Source: Bacteroidales bacterium
Lineage (GTDB): Bacteria > Bacteroidota > Bacteroidia > Bacteroidales > F082
Reading direction: 5' to 3'
Assembly: GCA_024400395.1 (NCBI GenBank)
Contig: JAKSMW010000021.1
Location: 1 to 36,246, forward strand
DNA length: 36,246 nucleotides
Shown: positions 33,561 through 36,246 of the stretch, piece by piece
How the letters are laid out: every line of letters starts with the position of its first letter
How positions within the stretch are numbered: the stretch's first letter is position 1
Notes under the pieces: generated by a model
What the model saw: the letters and a program-made list of their open reading frames with translations, nothing else
Databases searched by the model: none
What the model was told of the DNA's origin: nothing
Position numbers and translations under genes: made by a program

Positions 33561-36246
33561 ACATCTGCATCGGAAACACCTACGACAAAAACGGATTCCA
33601 TATTGACAACGCCGAAGCAGGTCTCAACACATACACACAAACTTACACAACAGATTCAGGATGTGACAGCATAAGGACGCTTAACCTTTTCGTCAACGAT
33701 ACAATAAACATCGTCATCAACGACACGATCTGCCATGGCGAAAATTATGACAAATACAACTTCAACATCATCGATCCGGCTGTCGGAACAACACAACAGG
33801 AACAGCAACTCATCTCAAGCAGCGGATGCGACAGCGTGGTCAAACTGAATCTGTTTGTAGCGCCCACATACAGAACCGACATCTATGACACCGTCTGCGA
33901 AGGCGGCAGTTACCACCAAAACGGCGTGCAATGGGACAGCCTTGAAGCCGGGACACGATACGACACCATCGTGATGGAATCAATTTTCGGTTGCGACAGC
34001 CTGATATTCATCAAGTTGACAGTCACGCCAAAATATACCGAAATCATATTCGATACAATCTGTAATGGTTCAGAATACCACAATTACGGTTTCGACACAA
34101 TACCGGAAAGTCCTGGTGACATAACAATCCAGAAGGATTTGATCTCCTCCTTCGGTTGTGACAGCATAGTCATACTAAACCTTTATGTATCACCCGCATA
34201 CAACAATGAAATATACGACGAGATATGTTACGGCGACAGCTATCACAAATACAACTTTGACACCATCAGCCCTGGTTTAGGCACAATCGTGATGAGGCAA
34301 GAACTTCTGTCATCCGATGGCTGCGACAGTATCGTTGTGCTGAACCTGTCAGTAAAAGAAGTCCTTCACAACTACCTTAAAGACACGATCTGTGAAGGCG
34401 AGGATTATCATGGTTATGGTTTCCATTTTTACAATCCCGGGATCGGCATCCATCATGATTCCGTCACTCTGACATCAGTTGTCGGCTGCGACAGTATTGT
34501 CACACTTGAACTGCTCGTCGCACAAATTCACGACGTCACCATCCACGACACACTTTGCTTCGGCGAAGACTATCACAAATATGATTTCCATTTCATCGGT
34601 CCAATTGCAGGAGACCACAACCTGCAGCATGACATTTTAAGTGGTGCCGGTTGCGACAGTACAGTAAGACTTTTTCTGCATGTGGACCCGTCGTACCTCA
34701 TAGATCATTATGACACAGTCTGCTCCGGAGAAGAATACCACAATCTCGGATTTGATTTGACAGACCTCCATGCAGGCTGGAACAGTGATTCCCTGTTTTT
34801 CTCATTGTCAAGCGGATGCGACAGCATTTCTGTCATAAACATTTTTGTGGCCGAAAAATACGACACACTTTTCTTTGACACCATCTGCCAAGGTGAAACA
34901 TATTCGAACCATGGATTTTATTTAGACAGCCTTGAACACGGCTGGAACTATGACACCTTGAAACTTGAATCCATTTTTGGATGTGACAGTATCGTAAGAC
35001 TGCAACTCAATGTTTTTCAATCAGATAAAACATTGATTTCCGACACGATATGTTTCGGCGAAAATTACACTGAATACAACTTCAACCTGATGAATCCAGC
35101 CGTTGGCACACACAATCAACGTCAGGATCTCGTCAACATCATCGGGTGCGACAGCGTTGTCGAGCTCACACTTTCGGTCATGCCATTGTTCGACACACTG
35201 CTTTTTGACACAATATGCTTCGGGGATGATTACGACAAATACGGTTTTATCTTCAGCGGTCTTGAGACAGGCGAACATACAGACACGCTCGAACTCAAGA
35301 GCATATTCGGCTGCGACAGTATCGTCGTGATTGATCTCATGGTAAACGAGACGCCTTACACAAACATCATCGACACGATTTGCTTCGGCGAAATTTACAC
35401 CGAGAACGGTTTCACCATCGACAGCCTTGAAGCAGGTCTGCATCTTGACACATTGAGACTCAATACAATACTCGGCTGCGACAGTATTGTGTGCCTTGAA
35501 CTCACTGTAGCACCAAAAGATATTGTCGAAATATATGACACGACATGCACCGGCTTCGACTATCACGAGAACAACTTCCACTATCTCAACCCGCAAGTCG
35601 GTCATCACACACTGTTGAACGAAGATCCGAGTTCATTTGGATGTGACAGCACCACAATACTGCATCTGCAAGTTTATTCAGCGTATGAACTCAACTTCTT
35701 CGACACGATATGCTTCGGCGAAGACTACGACAGCCTCGGATTCAGCTTCGAAAGCCCGGAAGTCGGATGGCATTTCGACACTTTGAACCTGCTTTCAGTC
35801 TTCGGATGCGACAGCATTGTCACGATGAGCCTGATCATCGGTGACGTGTCGGACATCAACATCACCGACACCATCTGCCACGGAGACGCTTACGACGCTC
35901 CAGGCTTCCTCCTCGACAGCCTTGACGTCGGATGGCACTTCGACACCTTGAACCTTCTCTCCGCACTCGGATGCGACAGCACCGTGACGCTCGAACTCTA
36001 CGTGGCCCCGACTTACAGCTTCGCCTTCGCCGACACACTCTGCTTCGGCGAGGAATACCACATGAACGGCTTCGACCTCGACAGCCTCAACGTCGGATGG
36101 AACTTCGACACCTTGAACCTCGAAACAACCTTGGGATGCGACAGCATATCCACGCTGGCTCTTTACGTCGCACCTATATATAATATAGCGCTCTTCGACA
36201 CGATATGCTTCGGCGAAGACTACGACAGCCTCGGATTCAGCTTCGA
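32126..36246 (+). CDS. Giant repeat protein 2, N-terminal part (runs off the window)
   Basis: The frame is open from ATG 32126 to the right edge: 1373 codons and two bases. Signal peptide, N-terminal module (residues about 28-359) and repeats 1-2 are the same as in giant protein 1. From repeat 3 onward the sequence is different in detail but the same in plan, with the D-T-I-C and G-C-D-S motifs in every complete unit. The C-terminus is not visible; by analogy with protein 1 a T9SS sorting domain is expected. Co-transcription with gene 1 is unlikely, because a hairpin and a complete promoter copy lie between them. It is probably an alternative surface adhesin. Confidence 0.87.
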   Translation, partial: MRLNMYKIKHVIFLFAVLAASLLSHAQSTDLPDFTDLDDPAVTCYWGEFLNPKQHKERDEYLHQVITEQGHDYWIDELPLLPPGEDRVVKLGDFDETGFNYNRDAEAISYQFTVDPNRSILLLKFAVVLQDPGDTEHDSLQRPRFKVRVTDLDDVLVDDCAVYDVTAYGHVPGFIPGDNKIIWRPWTSVGIDLTPYSGREIRVEFTTYDCALGEHFGYAYYTAQCISNKFQVENCTNPITLKAPDFFESYLWNTGSTEQSETFLVPENTPVDVSCLVTSVTGCQFTLYGRLAYDDGMPTEDTEIYDTACIRSWYNDNYFNFMTGDTPGDMPPVINTIVNLSSGCSTVNITLHLHLIDRVPDNHIFMDICDGEEFHDLNFDITSDMLSPGENVFSHDDLSPSGCDSTTVLHLFVNNSYNLLFSEQACSGDSYSGHGFLIENTKTGVLDSTLNLSTSAGCDSIVTLHLLVNPSHNIVLYDNICIGNTYDKNGFHIDNAEAGLNTYTQTYTTDSGCDSIRTLNLFVNDTINIVINDTICHGENYDKYNFNIIDPAVGTTQQEQQLISSSGCDSVVKLNLFVAPTYRTDIYDTVCEGGSYHQNGVQWDSLEAGTRYDTIVMESIFGCDSLIFIKLTVTPKYTEIIFDTICNGSEYHNYGFDTIPESPGDITIQKDLISSFGCDSIVILNLYVSPAYNNEIYDEICYGDSYHKYNFDTISPGLGTIVMRQELLSSDGCDSIVVLNLSVKEVLHNYLKDTICEGEDYHGYGFHFYNPGIGIHHDSVTLTSVVGCDSIVTLELLVAQIHDVTIHDTLCFGEDYHKYDFHFIGPIAGDHNLQHDILSGAGCDSTVRLFLHVDPSYLIDHYDTVCSGEEYHNLGFDLTDLHAGWNSDSLFFSLSSGCDSISVINIFVAEKYDTLFFDTICQGETYSNHGFYLDSLEHGWNYDTLKLESIFGCDSIVRLQLNVFQSDKTLISDTICFGENYTEYNFNLMNPAVGTHNQRQDLVNIIGCDSVVELTLSVMPLFDTLLFDTICFGDDYDKYGFIFSGLETGEHTDTLELKSIFGCDSIVVIDLMVNETPYTNIIDTICFGEIYTENGFTIDSLEAGLHLDTLRLNTILGCDSIVCLELTVAPKDIVEIYDTTCTGFDYHENNFHYLNPQVGHHTLLNEDPSSFGCDSTTILHLQVYSAYELNFFDTICFGEDYDSLGFSFESPEVGWHFDTLNLLSVFGCDSIVTMSLIIGDVSDINITDTICHGDAYDAPGFLLDSLDVGWHFDTLNLLSALGCDSTVTLELYVAPTYSFAFADTLCFGEEYHMNGFDLDSLNVGWNFDTLNLETTLGCDSISTLALYVAPIYNIALFDTICFGEDYDSLGFSF
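33203..36246 (+). repeat. At least 18 tandem 55-residue repeats in giant gene 2
   Basis: Unit 1 has 57 residues, units 2-18 have 55 each and unit 19 is cut after 22 residues by the window edge; the sum fits the open frame exactly. Units 16 and 19 share the same opening (F-D-T-I-C-F-G-E-D-Y-D-S-L-G-F-S-F), with near-identical DNA at 35699-35751 and 36195-36246. This points to recent copying within the array. Confidence 0.93.

Overview
The window reads as chromosomal DNA of a member of the Bacteroidales (phylum Bacteroidota). The evidence is the repeated phylum-type promoter core (a TAnnTTTG -7 box, often with a TTTG-like -33 box about 17 bases upstream) in front of many genes, a type IX secretion system (T9SS) gene (porT) together with a T9SS C-terminal sorting domain, and phylum-typical families (DUF3276, DUF5683, tricorn-like S41 peptidase, fimbrillin-like lipoprotein). 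Most of the window is housekeeping DNA; the last 10 kb is a surface-protein locus.

Bases 1-5.7 kb: the 5' part of a minus-strand tricorn-like secreted peptidase, then divergently an ExoX-like 3'-5' exonuclease, a DUF3276 (PUR-alpha-like) nucleic-acid-binding protein closed by a strong terminator, and parA-parB with a DUF5683 membrane protein. Bases 5.7-12.35 kb continue the same plus-strand run: dapB, lepB, ftsK, a LolA-like lipoprotein carrier and a GT4 glycosyltransferase. Gaps are short or negative, so this looks like one long operon for chromosome partition, wall precursor synthesis, signal-peptide removal, DNA translocation and envelope biogenesis. Bases 12.4-15.0 kb are a minus-strand cluster: a conserved membrane protein, lpxD and lpxC. 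LpxC ends exactly where the LpxC-FabZ fusion seen in many Bacteroidales would continue, so here it is a free enzyme.

Bases 15.0-20.2 kb, plus strand: a class I aminotransferase with a hairpin in its leader, an HldA-type heptose kinase, porT of the T9SS, two identical tandem tRNA-Glu genes, another outer-membrane beta-barrel protein, and lipoate-protein ligase. Bases 20.2-22.7 kb hold a minus-strand fimbrillin-like lipoprotein between two repeat-rich, hairpin-rich gene-free stretches; one contains a plus-strand terminator with no obvious gene in front of it. Bases 22.7-25.8 kb: two radical-SAM tRNA methylthiotransferases in tandem (MiaB then MtaB) and rpsT (S20).

Bases 25.9 kb to the end: two tandem giant secreted proteins. 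The first is complete (1965 aa): signal peptide, N-terminal module, exactly 26 tandem repeats of about 55 aa, each built around D-T-I-C and G-C-D-S motifs, then a T9SS sorting domain. The second runs off the window after 18 complete repeats. The two genes share about 1.5 kb of sequence without a visible difference over 1471 bases, including the promoter, signal peptide, whole N-terminal module and first two repeats. They then diverge abruptly inside repeat 3. This two-gene locus, with a shared 5' cassette and unlike repeat arrays, is the most interesting part of the window.
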